Source of the DNA: JALHFZ01 sp963674625
Lineage (GTDB): Bacteria > Synergistota > Synergistia > Synergistales > Aminobacteriaceae
Direction: 5' to 3'
Assembly (NCBI GenBank): GCA_963674625.2
Contig: CAXXXO010000004.1
Location: 682,001-746,000 of the forward strand
Length of the DNA stretch: 64,000 nt
The notes under the pieces: model-generated
Told to the model about the DNA's origin: nothing
The model's database searches: none
What the model saw: only the letters and a program-made list of their open reading frames with translations
Part shown: positions 53,071 to 62,288 of the stretch, piece after piece
Numbering within the stretch: the first letter of the stretch is position 1
Layout: each line of letters begins with the position of its first letter
Translations under genes and position numbers: made by a program

Positions 53071-54269
53071 TGCGGTTAAGCGACAGAATTGACAGGATGA
53101 AGCCTTCCGCTACATCTCTTATGGCAGCAAAAGCCCGAGAAATGAAAAGTCTCGGAATGGACGTTATTTCCTTTGCCACGGGAGAGCCTGACTATGATTC
53201 ACCCCCTGCTGCCATCGCTGCTGCCCGCAAGGCTATGGACGAAGGACAGACTCACTACCCTCCGTCAAACGGCATAGTTCCTCTCAGAGAGGCAGCCGCC
53301 GCTTATTACAGGAATTATTTCACCCTTGACTACAATCCTGCAAATGAAATCGTCGTAGGTACCGGAGCAAAACAATTGATTTATGAGGCCCTAGGAGCTC
53401 TGGTCAATCCGGGAGACGAAGTAATCATTTTTCCTCCGGCGTGGGTTAGCTATGTGGAACAAATTCGCTTGTTTGACGGTATTCCGGTGAGCGTGGAAAC
53501 ATCTGAAACAAATTTCATTCCTGACATCGCTAAAATTAAAGAAGCGATTACATCAAAAACAGTGGCAATGATCATAAATTCCCCCAACAACCCCACCGGA
53601 GTCATTTATCCTGAAAAATTTCTCAAGGAACTGGCTTTGCTTGCAATGCGGAAAGGCATCGTGATAATCAATGATGAAGTATATGAACGCCTGGTTTTCG
53701 ACAAAGCTGAATATCCGCAAATCCTGAAGATCTGTCCTGATGCCAGAGAATGGATATTGAATATTAATGGCGTCAGCAAGGCATTTGCCATGACCGGATG
53801 GCGTATAGGTTATGCTCTTGGCCCGGCAAAATTGATAAAAGGTATTTCAGATTTTCAGGGACATCTTACATCAGGAACAAGCACCATTTCCCAATGGGCA
53901 TCAGCCGGAGCTCTTCTGAAATCCCAGGATGACTGTGAAGAAATGCGCCAAGGTTTCCAAAAAAGAAAAGATTTGATTGTAGGACTCCTTTCTGAGATTC
54001 GAAATATCACTTTCGTACCTCCCCAGGGGGCATTTTATGTTTTTGTGGATATCTCAGCATACTTGGGTGGAAATTCCAAATTTCTTTTCGAAAACGATAT
54101 TGCTTTTTGTGAAGAACTGCTGGAACGAAAAAAAGTTTCCATGGTCCCTGGAACGGCTTTTTTATCTCCTGGCTTCGTCCGTATTTCCTTTTCCTGTTCG
54201 GAGGGAAATATTCGCGAGGGGGTGAGACGCTTCGGGGAATTTTTGGAAGAAATACGCGCTGAAAAGTAA
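53070..54269 (+). CDS. Class I/II aminotransferase (aspartate aminotransferase type)
   Basis: This 399-residue PLP enzyme has FATGEPDYDSPP (near 37), the pyridoxal region VVGTGAKQLIYEAL, INSPNNPTGVIYP with the conserved Asn (near 170), INDEVYE, and the Schiff-base Lys in NGVSKAFAMTGWRIGYALG (near 236). It is the AspC Ib type and converts an amino acid to its 2-oxo acid. Its start is coupled to the regulator gene. In this island its product could feed the aldolase at 57384. Confidence 0.93.
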   Translation: MRLSDRIDRMKPSATSLMAAKAREMKSLGMDVISFATGEPDYDSPPAAIAAARKAMDEGQTHYPPSNGIVPLREAAAAYYRNYFTLDYNPANEIVVGTGAKQLIYEALGALVNPGDEVIIFPPAWVSYVEQIRLFDGIPVSVETSETNFIPDIAKIKEAITSKTVAMIINSPNNPTGVIYPEKFLKELALLAMRKGIVIINDEVYERLVFDKAEYPQILKICPDAREWILNINGVSKAFAMTGWRIGYALGPAKLIKGISDFQGHLTSGTSTISQWASAGALLKSQDDCEEMRQGFQKRKDLIVGLLSEIRNITFVPPQGAFYVFVDISAYLGGNSKFLFENDIAFCEELLERKKVSMVPGTAFLSPGFVRISFSCSEGNIREGVRRFGEFLEEIRAEK

Positions 54270-54330
54270 CAGACGCCAGTTCGATTTTGGCCCATGTGCA
54301 ACTGTAATTTTTACAAGGAGGATGATCTGC

Positions 54331-55296
54331 ATGAAGAAACTGCTCGCTCTTGCCCTGTTATTGCTTTTAAGCGTTTCCGGGACGGCTTTCGCCGCATATC
54401 CTACTGAACCAGTAACAATGATTGTAGCTTATGCTGCAGGCGGAAGTACAGATATTCTTGCACGAATCACGGCAAAATACCTCGAAGCCGAGCTGAAACA
54501 ACCTTTCGTTGTAGAGAACAAGCCCGGCGCTGCTGGAAGTGTAGGTTTCACCTCCATAGCCAAAGCGAAGCCAGATGGCTATACCATCGGGCTTATCAAT
54601 CTCAGCGGTGTTATAGTTAACCCAATAGTTCAGCCCGACGTAGTACGATACCGAATCACTGATTTCGTCGGCATTGCGAATGTGGTAACAGATCCCGGCG
54701 TTTTCTGCGTGAAAGCGGACAGTCCTATTAAAACGCTTGCTGATCTTGTCGAGGCAGCAAAAGCAAATCCGGGCAAATTGTCCATTTCACACGAGGGAGC
54801 AGGTTCCGGAGACCATTTGGGTGTTGTCGAATTCATGAAAAAGGCCGGAATTGAATTAAATCCTGTGCCCTTCGAAGGAGATGCTCCTGCAAAAGCTGCC
54901 CTCCTTGGAGGACATATTGATATACTTGCAGTCAATGTATCTGAAATTGCAGAGATGGTAAATACGGGTCAACTTCGCGCTCTTGCGGTTCAAAATCAAA
55001 AACGTTCGGCCGAGCTGCCGGAAGTTCCTACTTTTGCAGAACTTGGTTATCCTACAGTTATGCAGGGGACGGCGTCCAGAGGTTTTGCAGCACCGAAAGA
55101 TATCCCGGCTGAAGCCCTTGATGTACTGGTGACTGCCATGAAGAAAATCGTAGCCTCACCGGAATATCAGGCAGAATTAAAGAAGCTGAATATGCCCATC
55201 GATTTCATCCCGGGGGAGGAATTCACAAAACTTCTCATGGATCAGGACAAGCTTTGGTCTGATCTCTGGAAAACATCCCCCTGGATCAAGAAATAA
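54331..55296 (+). CDS. tctC: Tripartite tricarboxylate transporter substrate-binding protein
   Basis: This 321-residue protein has a signal peptide (MKKLLALALLLLLSVSGTAFA) and the TctC/Bug fold: PTEPVTMIVAYAAGGSTDILAR (near 25), ENKPGAAGSVGF, and AHPGKL-like region EAAKANPGKLSISHEGAGSG. Bug proteins bind carboxylates through the glycine-rich loops. ATG 54331 follows AAGGAGG; 54322 is too near. It is followed by the two permease genes, a complete TctABC system. Confidence 0.93.
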   Translation: MKKLLALALLLLLSVSGTAFAAYPTEPVTMIVAYAAGGSTDILARITAKYLEAELKQPFVVENKPGAAGSVGFTSIAKAKPDGYTIGLINLSGVIVNPIVQPDVVRYRITDFVGIANVVTDPGVFCVKADSPIKTLADLVEAAKANPGKLSISHEGAGSGDHLGVVEFMKKAGIELNPVPFEGDAPAKAALLGGHIDILAVNVSEIAEMVNTGQLRALAVQNQKRSAELPEVPTFAELGYPTVMQGTASRGFAAPKDIPAEALDVLVTAMKKIVASPEYQAELKKLNMPIDFIPGEEFTKLLMDQDKLWSDLWKTSPWIKK

Positions 55297-55413
55297 ACGC
55301 CACAGTTGCTGTTTTGCATAAAGACATATTATTGAAGAAATAAGAAGTGCGAGGGAGAGGGAGCTCTTTTTGTGCTCCCCCCTCGTTTTCTGTCCTGAAG
55401 AAGGGAGAGCAAA

Positions 55414-55848
55414 ATGAAGAAATCTGATTTGTATATATCGCTTTTAATGGCATGCACAGGAATCGCAGCATTAGTGAAAGCTTCAGGCTATCCCGAGCAG
55501 TCGAGAATGATGCCGTTTATTTACAGTTCAGCTTTAATCCTCTTCTCTCTTCTTTTCGGATTGAGGACATTCTTTGCCCACACAAAGAGCGATGGCGATT
55601 CTGTCGAAAAAGAAGAACCCATTAAGAAGGTTTTTTTCGTCATGGCAATAATACTCGGATATATCACTTCAATCCAGATCCTTGGATTTTATACATCGAC
55701 CACATTGTTTTTGCTTGTTTTCATGGGACTCATGCACGCTGCTTCATGGTACATTTCGATAGGCGTTTCCGTAGCGACGTCGGTGGTGGTCTATTTCTTC
55801 TTTGAAACACTTCTGAATATTCCCGTACCCGAGGGAATCTTTTTCTAA
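55414..55848 (+). CDS. tctB: Tripartite tricarboxylate transporter small permease
   Basis: This 144-residue protein has four membrane segments (about 8-25, 32-50, 72-92, 100-140), the usual TctB arrangement. It lies between tctC and tctA. Primary sequence is weakly conserved in this family, so the call rests mainly on position and topology. Confidence 0.88.
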   Translation: MKKSDLYISLLMACTGIAALVKASGYPEQSRMMPFIYSSALILFSLLFGLRTFFAHTKSDGDSVEKEEPIKKVFFVMAIILGYITSIQILGFYTSTTLFLLVFMGLMHAASWYISIGVSVATSVVVYFFFETLLNIPVPEGIFF

Positions 55849-55868
55849 GGGAAGGAGATGGATTTTAT

Positions 55869-57359
55869 ATGATGGAATTTCTTCTTCCTGCTCTGGGAAA
55901 TATATTTGAACCCCAGGCACTTTTCACTCTATTTGCGGGAACCATAGCAGGATTGATCGTAGGCGCTCTTCCCGGCCTTTCGTCTACCATGGGGGTGGCT
56001 CTCGCCATTCCCCTTACCTTCGGTATGGATCCAAAATTAGGACTTATGCTTCTCGGAGCTGTCTATTGCAGTTCAGTATATGGAGGATCTTTAACCGCTA
56101 TACTTCTTCGTACTCCTGGAACTGATGCTTCTATTGCCACGACTTTTGACGGTTTTCCAATGACTCAGCAGGGATTAGCGGGAAAAGCCATCGGGATTTC
56201 TACTACAGCGTCTCTTATCGGAGGGCTTATCAGTGCCGTAGCTCTTCTATTCATTGCTCCATTTCTTGCCAGAATGGCATTGAAATTTGGCCCTTCTGAA
56301 TACTTTTTGGTCGGGATTTTTGGATTATCCGTCATAATCAGCGTCTCATCCGGTTCTTACCTTAAAGGACTGATAGCCGGAACCTTTGGATTGCTTATTG
56401 CTACCACAGGCATGGACAACTTCACCGGATATCCTAGATTTATATTTGACAATGACTCTCTTCTGGATGGCATCCCAATTCTTCCCGCTCTCATTGGCCT
56501 TTTCTCTCTTTCTCAGGCCATTAAAATAGCCGTGAGCGAACAAAAATCCATCATTACAAATCCAGGAAGTCTCAAAATATCTGACCGTATCCTTCCCGAA
56601 AAAAAAGACCTTCAGCGGACATGGAAAACTATGCTTCGTTCCTCTATCATCGGTGTCATCGTAGGCATTATGCCGGGAGCGGGAACAAGTATAGCCTCCT
56701 TTATCAGCTACAACGAGGCAAAGAGAGCCTCTAAAGAACCTGAATCTTTCGGAAAAGGGAATATCGAAGGAGTCGCGGCCCCGGAGGCGGCCAACAACGC
56801 TGTCACAGGAGGATCACTTATTCCGGCTTTAACGCTGGGAATCCCTGGAAACGCAGTGACTGCCGTTTTTATCGGAGGATTGACCATTCAGGGCCTTATC
56901 CCCGGGCCAAACCTTTTTATCAAGTACGGTGAGATAACATATACACTTATCCTTTCTCTCTTTGTGGCAAATATTATGTTCTGGGTTATCGGAATAGTTT
57001 TCGCAAAGCAGTTCGTGAAAATCGTAAAAATACCTACGAAGATATTAGCTCCCATCATTTGTGTTCTGAGCGTCATTGGTTCGTTTGCTATAAGAAATAA
57101 CTTTTTCGATGTTTGGCTGCTTTGTGGATTCGGAATACTCGGATACTTCATGGAGCGTTTCAAAATCTCACAGGCTCCCATAGTTTTGGCACTTGTCCTC
57201 GGACCAATGGTGGAGGCTGAACTTCGCAGAACTCTTATTCTTTTTCATGGAAGCCTTCTTCCTGTTCTCTATAGACCTATCAGTCTTTTCATTTTGGCCC
57301 TGATAGTCATCTCTGTTATTTTTCCGTTAATGCGAGAATTCAGACAAAAAAAGGCATGA
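55869..57359 (+). CDS. tctA: Tripartite tricarboxylate transporter large permease
   Basis: This 496-residue protein has about 12 membrane segments and the TctA signatures GALPGLSSTMGVALAIPLTFG (near 32), VYGGSLTAILLRTPGTDAS and the second glycine-rich repeat GIMPGAGTSIASFISYNEAKR (near 265), with GNIEGVAAPEAANNAVTGGS. It is the sodium- or proton-coupled importer subunit. The start has GGAG eleven bases upstream; a second ATG follows at once. Confidence 0.95.
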   Translation: MMEFLLPALGNIFEPQALFTLFAGTIAGLIVGALPGLSSTMGVALAIPLTFGMDPKLGLMLLGAVYCSSVYGGSLTAILLRTPGTDASIATTFDGFPMTQQGLAGKAIGISTTASLIGGLISAVALLFIAPFLARMALKFGPSEYFLVGIFGLSVIISVSSGSYLKGLIAGTFGLLIATTGMDNFTGYPRFIFDNDSLLDGIPILPALIGLFSLSQAIKIAVSEQKSIITNPGSLKISDRILPEKKDLQRTWKTMLRSSIIGVIVGIMPGAGTSIASFISYNEAKRASKEPESFGKGNIEGVAAPEAANNAVTGGSLIPALTLGIPGNAVTAVFIGGLTIQGLIPGPNLFIKYGEITYTLILSLFVANIMFWVIGIVFAKQFVKIVKIPTKILAPIICVLSVIGSFAIRNNFFDVWLLCGFGILGYFMERFKISQAPIVLALVLGPMVEAELRRTLILFHGSLLPVLYRPISLFILALIVISVIFPLMREFRQKKA

Positions 57360-57383
57360 CAAATCATATAGGAGGAATATTTT

Positions 57384-58388
57384 ATGATGGAATTGCTTGA
57401 TTGTACTTTAAGAGACGGCAGCAACGTTGTTGGAGCGGGTTTTTCCAGAGAAATAACGGAAACAATCATCAAGTCGCTTATTGAAAGCGGCATTAAGGTC
57501 ATTGAAATGGGACATTCCAGCGGATTGGGCGGCAATGAAGCAGGCATCAAAGTTGCTCCCTTATCTGACGAAGAATACATCGAAACAGCTTCACATTATT
57601 TCTCTGAAGCTGAAATAGGTTTATTCTGCCAGCCGCACTTAGCAACAAAAAACGGATTGAGATTCGCGGCAAAAAAAGGATTAGGGTTCCTTCGTGTCGG
57701 CATCAATGCCGGCGATTCTTCCAAAGCAATAAATTTGATAAAAGAAATTCGTGATTCCGGAATAAAAGTTCGTACCAGTCTTATGAAAGGTTACGTTCTG
57801 TCTCCTGAAGGACTAGCCGAGGAAGCGCATGTTCTGGAAACTGCCGGTGCACAGGCAGTAACAATAATGGACTCTGCCGGATACATGCTTCCGGAGGAAA
57901 CGGATCACTACGTAAAAGTCATGAAAAAAGCTGTTTCCATCCCCGTAGGCTTTCATGGCCACAACAATCTCGGTCTGGCAGTTGCGAATGGGGTCGCGGC
58001 ATGGCGAGCAGGAGCATCCTCTATAGACTGCGGTATTATGGGGATGGCGCGCAGCGTAGGCAATATTCCTACTGAGGTGATTATTGCGGTGCTCCAGAGG
58101 TTTGGAGAGGCAAAGAACTTTGATTTACTCTCCCTCTTGTCTTCTATTGATAATGAGATAATGCCCTCTTTGAAAAACTATTTTACAAATCCGATTCCTC
58201 CTGTAGCTTTGATCCTTGGAGTTGCAGGATGTCACTCCAATTATCTTCCAATGTTCAAGGAAGTGGCAAAAGCTCATTCTGTAAATTTATATAAACTGAT
58301 ATTGGAAGTCTCTGCCCAGGATAAAAAAGCGCCTCCCAGAGAACTTATCGAAAATATTGCAGAGAAAATCAGCAATAATAGGTCCTGA
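57384..58388 (+). CDS. HMGL-like aldolase related to 4-hydroxy-2-oxovalerate aldolase (MhpE type)
   Basis: This 334-residue TIM-barrel protein starts LLDCTLRDGSNVVGAGFS. The Asp-Gly pair is part of the metal site of DRE-TIM enzymes (MhpE, HMG-CoA lyase, isopropylmalate synthase). The second metal site is HGHNNLGLAVANGVAAWRAGA (near 195). In MhpE it splits 4-hydroxy-2-oxovalerate into pyruvate and acetaldehyde, which is passed to a partner dehydrogenase. No such dehydrogenase gene is adjacent here, so the aldehyde must be handled otherwise or the substrate differs. It follows tctA by 24 bp with AGGAGG and belongs to the island. Confidence 0.88.
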   Translation: MMELLDCTLRDGSNVVGAGFSREITETIIKSLIESGIKVIEMGHSSGLGGNEAGIKVAPLSDEEYIETASHYFSEAEIGLFCQPHLATKNGLRFAAKKGLGFLRVGINAGDSSKAINLIKEIRDSGIKVRTSLMKGYVLSPEGLAEEAHVLETAGAQAVTIMDSAGYMLPEETDHYVKVMKKAVSIPVGFHGHNNLGLAVANGVAAWRAGASSIDCGIMGMARSVGNIPTEVIIAVLQRFGEAKNFDLLSLLSSIDNEIMPSLKNYFTNPIPPVALILGVAGCHSNYLPMFKEVAKAHSVNLYKLILEVSAQDKKAPPRELIENIAEKISNNRS

Positions 58389-58537
58389 GATACGATAAAA
58401 ACATTCAGATACTGATTAACAGCTTTCTTCACCATCGACAGGTACGGCTGATTAACTTCGATATCTATACGATTGATTGCAAAACAAGCACCACCCCACA
58501 GCGAACCCTGGAATCGGGAATAGAAAGGGGAAAGGCA

Positions 58538-59005
58538 ATGCAGCAAAGGATGAAAACCCATCAGCTGTCGGAGCCGGAAATAGAGGCTCTTTTTCTTGAG
58601 GCGCAGGTAGGAAGGCTCGCAACGCTGAACTCCGACGGCTTTCCCTACATCACCCCGGTTCATTTCGTCTACTGCGGCGGCAGGATCTATATCCATGGCC
58701 TGATCAGAGGACAGAAGATCGACAACATCAGGAACGACCCCAGGGTCTGCTTCGAGATCGACCGGATGGATCATCTCATCCCCCACGAGCTTCCCTGCGA
58801 GGTCAACACGGCCTATCAGAGCATCGTAGCCTTCGGCACAGCCTCGATGGTGGAAGAGGAAGAGAGGAAAATCGAAATTCTCAAGGCAGTCGTCGAAAAA
58901 TACATGCCTGGCCTGTCGGGCAGGGCCTTTCCCGAAAACATGCTGAAGGGAACGGGGATCATCGAAATTTCCGTTGCCGCCGTCACGGGCAAATACTACA
59001 GGTAG
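58538..59005 (+). CDS. Pyridoxamine-5'-phosphate-oxidase-like FMN split-barrel protein
   Basis: This 155-residue protein has the split barrel seen in NimA-like and other FMN proteins: VGRLATLNSDGFPYITPVHFVYCGGRIYIHG (about 28-58), DPRVCFEID and GTASMVEEEE. It may reduce nitro compounds or bind heme or FMN; its role is unknown. Base composition returns to the GC-rich norm here, so it marks the right flank of the AT-rich island. The 149 bases before it contain no gene; the 9-mer CTGATTAAC occurs twice there. Confidence 0.86.
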   Translation: MQQRMKTHQLSEPEIEALFLEAQVGRLATLNSDGFPYITPVHFVYCGGRIYIHGLIRGQKIDNIRNDPRVCFEIDRMDHLIPHELPCEVNTAYQSIVAFGTASMVEEEERKIEILKAVVEKYMPGLSGRAFPENMLKGTGIIEISVAAVTGKYYR

Positions 59006-59073
59006 GTACCGAATTTCGAGGGTCTCGTGAAATTTTTTTCCTCGCTTTTCTTTTCCGCCGCTCAAGCTCCGCT

Positions 59074-59137
59074 GAAGAAAATGAGAAATGGACCCTTAAC
59101 TTCGGGTCCATTTCTCATTTTCTTCAAAGCTTTTTTT
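59074..59137. terminator. 22-bp perfect-stem bidirectional terminator
   Basis: The arm at 59074-59095 (GAAGAAAATGAG to GGACCC) is matched exactly at 59104-59125 around an eight-base loop. T-rich runs follow on the plus strand (TTTTTTTATA from 59131). It lies between the convergent FMN-protein and permease genes. Confidence 0.8.
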
Positions 59138-59154
59138 ATAAGAGAGTGCTTGTT

Positions 59155-60546
59155 CTACTTCATTTTCACGCCGATTCCCCGCTCCTCGTCCGTTCCCGGC
59201 ACGAGGGAGTCGCAGAGGGCCGCGATGATTCCCGCCACGGCCATGGGAGTTTTGAGGATTGCCCAGACCATGCCGCCAAGGGTCTGCATGAACTGGCTGT
59301 AGGCCGGGTTCATGAAGAGTTCCTGGTTCTTTTCGATCCATCCCGGCAGGCCGAGGGCCATGAGGAAGGCAAACCCCACGATGAGGACATTCCGCTGGCT
59401 TCCCATGTCGGCCCGCATCAGCACCTGTATGCCCAGGGCGCCGATGGTGCCGAAGAGGGCGATGTAAGCCCCGCCGATAACCGGAGAAGGCATGGTGGCC
59501 ACCAGGGCCCCGAGCTTGCCGATGAAGCTCATGAAGATGAGGATGATGGCTCCCGTGCGGACTACCCAGCGGGAGGCCACCCCGGTAAGGCCGATGAGGC
59601 CGATGTTCTCCGTGTAGGAAGTCGTGCCCACCGAACCGACGATACCGGAGATGGCGCAGCCGATGCCTTCCGCGCCGATTCCCCGGCTGATCATGGAGGG
59701 GGTGGGGTCATCCAGGCCGGAGGCATAGGAGACGGAGTGATAGTCGCCGATGGACTCGATCATGACGGCGAAAAATCCGGCGAGAAGGGCTCCGAAAGCC
59801 AGCAGGCTGAACTTCGGTGCTCCCCAGGGCATGAAGACCCTGTACCGCAGCCATGGGGCATTCGCGACTCCTGACAAATCCACGTGAGCGGGGTGACCGG
59901 CGGCGAAGATGCCTGCGGTGGAAAGGCCGAGACACAGGAGGTAGGTGATCACGATGGAGGACAGTATGGCGAAGATGTTGGCGTACTTGTTCTTGCTTAC
60001 AAGGCTGAAGAAGAAGATGAGAAAGACCACCAGCAGCGAGACCGGCCAGTAGTTCGCCGCGTTGAACTGGATGGCCACGGGGGCGAGGGAGAATCCGATG
60101 GCCATGATGACGGGGCCGATGACCACGGGCGTGATGATCTTTCGGATGTATCCTATGATTCCGCTGTAGCCGATGACGGAGAGGAGAATGCCCCCGACGA
60201 TGAGGCCGCCGCCGATGTACTGCATGATCACGTCGGGACCCATGGCCTTGTAGGCGCCGATGATGGTCATGACGGAAGGGATGAAGCTGAAGCTCGACCC
60301 CTGCACTATGGGAAGGCCCGAGCCGAATTTCGGGTGGGTCTGGATGAGAGTGGCCACGCCCATTCCGAAATAGACGCATGAGATGAAGGCGGCGATCTGA
60401 AGCTGGTCCATCCCCATGGCGGGACCGAAGATGAGGGGGACGAGGGTTGTTGCGCCGAAGAGCGTCAGCACATGCTGGGCACCGGCGAGGATCATGATGG
60501 GAAGCGGGGGTTTCGCGAGCAGTCCGTAGACGATTTTTTTTGCCAT
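59155..60546 (-). CDS. NCS2 uracil/xanthine permease
   Basis: This 463-residue protein has about 14 membrane segments and NCS2 motifs: GAQHVLTLFGATTLVPLIFG (near 23), VQGSSFSFIPS, and the substrate-site Glu in MIESIGDYHSVSYASG (near 280) with GTTSYTENIGLIGLTGVASR. It imports uracil or a purine base. The ATG at 60546 has AGGAGGTG eight bases upstream; 60558 lies in that ribosome site and is rejected. The 5' region (60547-60767) contains no other gene. Confidence 0.93.
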   Translation of the reverse strand: MAKKIVYGLLAKPPLPIMILAGAQHVLTLFGATTLVPLIFGPAMGMDQLQIAAFISCVYFGMGVATLIQTHPKFGSGLPIVQGSSFSFIPSVMTIIGAYKAMGPDVIMQYIGGGLIVGGILLSVIGYSGIIGYIRKIITPVVIGPVIMAIGFSLAPVAIQFNAANYWPVSLLVVFLIFFFSLVSKNKYANIFAILSSIVITYLLCLGLSTAGIFAAGHPAHVDLSGVANAPWLRYRVFMPWGAPKFSLLAFGALLAGFFAVMIESIGDYHSVSYASGLDDPTPSMISRGIGAEGIGCAISGIVGSVGTTSYTENIGLIGLTGVASRWVVRTGAIILIFMSFIGKLGALVATMPSPVIGGAYIALFGTIGALGIQVLMRADMGSQRNVLIVGFAFLMALGLPGWIEKNQELFMNPAYSQFMQTLGGMVWAILKTPMAVAGIIAALCDSLVPGTDEERGIGVKMK

Positions 60547-60761
60547 TCGTGAACACACCTCCTGAAAAAGTTAGAAAAAAGCCTTAAAGGGCGCACTTTT
60601 TTCCTCTCTATCTCCATCCTTTCCTGGTAAAAAAACTGTGCAACCGGTTTCACACTTGTTTCCAACGGTATAGTCTAGCATACTTCTCCGAGGGTGCCCA
60701 TCCCCCGAAAATGAAAGTATTGTTTTTCCTTTCCCGCGAAGGGTTCATGGCAGGCACGCAA

Positions 60762-60797
60762 TAAAATGCCGCCGGGGAGCGGGTACTCCCGGGCGGC
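60762..60797 (-). terminator. Rho-independent terminator after the CoA-transferase gene
   Basis: On the minus strand GCCGCCCGGGAG pairs with CTCCCCGGCGGC (one bulge) and is followed by ATTTTATT. It lies 27 bp past the stop codon. Confidence 0.8.
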
Positions 60798-60823
60798 AGC
60801 AAAGATTTTCATGGTTCGACGGT

Positions 60824-62008
60824 CTAGACGACTCCGTCCTTTTTCAGCTTTTCATAGTCCTCATGGGACAGGCCGAGAAATGATGTCAGCACATTCTCCG
60901 TATTCTCTCCGAGGAGCGGAGCTGGTGCCTCGATCTCGGCCGGGGTATCGGAGAACTTTATGGGCACGCCGGGAATCTTCATGGCCCCGGCAACCGGATG
61001 GACCACGTCCACGATCATTTTTCGGGCGAGCACCTGAGGGTCGTTCACCACATGGGCAATATCGTTGATGGGGCCACTGGGGATATTAACGGCTTCGAAT
61101 TCCCTGAGCCAGTGCTCCGTGGTGTTCTTCTTCGTATGCTCTTCAAGAATTTTCTTCAGGGCATCGAAATTTTCCACCCTGGCAGCGTTGTCGGCAAAGC
61201 GGGGATCCGTCTTCTCCTCTTCCATTCCCAGAACGTCGCAGAGTCTTCCCCAGATGGCGTCATTTCCCACCGCCACGTTCATTGCGCCGTCGGAGGTAGC
61301 AAGGGTGGTGAAGGGGGAGATGGAAGGGTGTCGGTTTCCGATAGGATGGGGGATCTCTCCGCTGACGAGATAGCGGGATATGGCGTTTTCGAGGACAGCG
61401 ACCATGCAGTCAAGCATTGCCACGTCAACGAGCTGCCCCCGGCCGGTCTTGTTCCGCACGTTCACTGCGGAGAGAATGCCGATAACCGTGAAGAGCCCCG
61501 CGAAGATATCCGCCACGGAGCTTCCCACCTTGGTGGGAGTATCTTTATCGGGGCCTGTAACGCTCATCATGCCTCCCATTCCCTGAATAATGAGGTCATA
61601 GGCGGGGCGGGAGCTGTAGGGGCCTGTCTGTCCAAAACCCGAGCTCGCCGCGTAGATCAGCCGGGGGTTTACTTTTTTCAGGTCGTCGTAGCCGAGTCCC
61701 AGCTTGTCCATGGTGCCCGGCTTGAAATTTTCGATGAGGGCATCGCTCTTTTTGGCGAGTTCCTTCAGTATCTCCTTGCCGCGGGGGTCCTTCAGGTTCA
61801 GGGTGACGCTCTTCTTGCCCCGGTTGAGGCTCATGAAATAGGCGCTCTCCCCTTTCTGAAAAGGAGGATAGGCCCTTGTATCGTCTCCTCCGTCGGGGCG
61901 TTCGATCTTGATAACATCGGCTCCCATGTCGGCGAACATCATCGCTGCAAAGGGGCCTGCCAGAACTCGGGTCATATCCAGAATTACAAGTCCTTCCAAG
62001 GGTCTCAC
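60824..62008 (-). CDS. CaiB/BaiF family III CoA-transferase
   Basis: This 394-residue protein has the family N-terminus PLEGLVILDMTRVLAGPFAAMMFADMGADVIKIE and the typical RGKKSVTLNLKDPRG, GFGQTGPYSSRPAYD and QLVDVAMLDCMVAVLEN, whose Asp is the likely catalytic residue. It moves CoA between two carboxylic acids. The GTG at 62008 follows GGAGGTGAATCACC. It stands alone. No acyl-CoA dehydrogenase or ligase gene is adjacent, so the acids involved are not shown. Confidence 0.92.
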   Translation of the reverse strand: MRPLEGLVILDMTRVLAGPFAAMMFADMGADVIKIERPDGGDDTRAYPPFQKGESAYFMSLNRGKKSVTLNLKDPRGKEILKELAKKSDALIENFKPGTMDKLGLGYDDLKKVNPRLIYAASSGFGQTGPYSSRPAYDLIIQGMGGMMSVTGPDKDTPTKVGSSVADIFAGLFTVIGILSAVNVRNKTGRGQLVDVAMLDCMVAVLENAISRYLVSGEIPHPIGNRHPSISPFTTLATSDGAMNVAVGNDAIWGRLCDVLGMEEEKTDPRFADNAARVENFDALKKILEEHTKKNTTEHWLREFEAVNIPSGPINDIAHVVNDPQVLARKMIVDVVHPVAGAMKIPGVPIKFSDTPAEIEAPAPLLGENTENVLTSFLGLSHEDYEKLKKDGVV

Positions 62009-62213
62009 TGGTGATTCACCTCCGAAAATAATTGGGGAAAGGTCTCCCTTTTCCCTCGGCAATGCTGTGGAACATCGTGGTCCCATCCAATTTTCCCCGC
62101 ATGCCTGCGTCTGTTTTTCAGGCTTTCAAAAATCCTGCTTCAGAAATTTATTCTATCATACCTTCGTTTTCTTCTGAAAAAATCAAAGGACTAAAGAGAA
62201 TTCTGTCTTCCAC

Positions 62214-62250
62214 AAAAAAGAGGGAGCCCCTTCCGGAGAACTCCCTCTTC
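62214..62250 (-). terminator. Rho-independent terminator after the unknown lipoprotein gene
   Basis: On the minus strand GAGGGAG pairs with CTCCCTC around a 15-base loop and is followed by TTTTTTG. It lies 38 bp past the stop codon of the gene at 62289. The rest of 62009-62213 holds no gene. Confidence 0.78.
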
Positions 62251-62288
62251 ATCGTTTTTTATTGTTTCCGACAGGACGAGCTGAACTC

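Noticed and set aside
58274..59065. A 263-codon minus-strand frame across the island's right edge
   Set aside because: It is antisense to two genes with clear family matches and spans a spacer; it has no family features.
60547..60767. Possible purine riboswitch before the uracil/xanthine permease
   Set aside because: I looked for the conserved purine-aptamer core and loops and found none.
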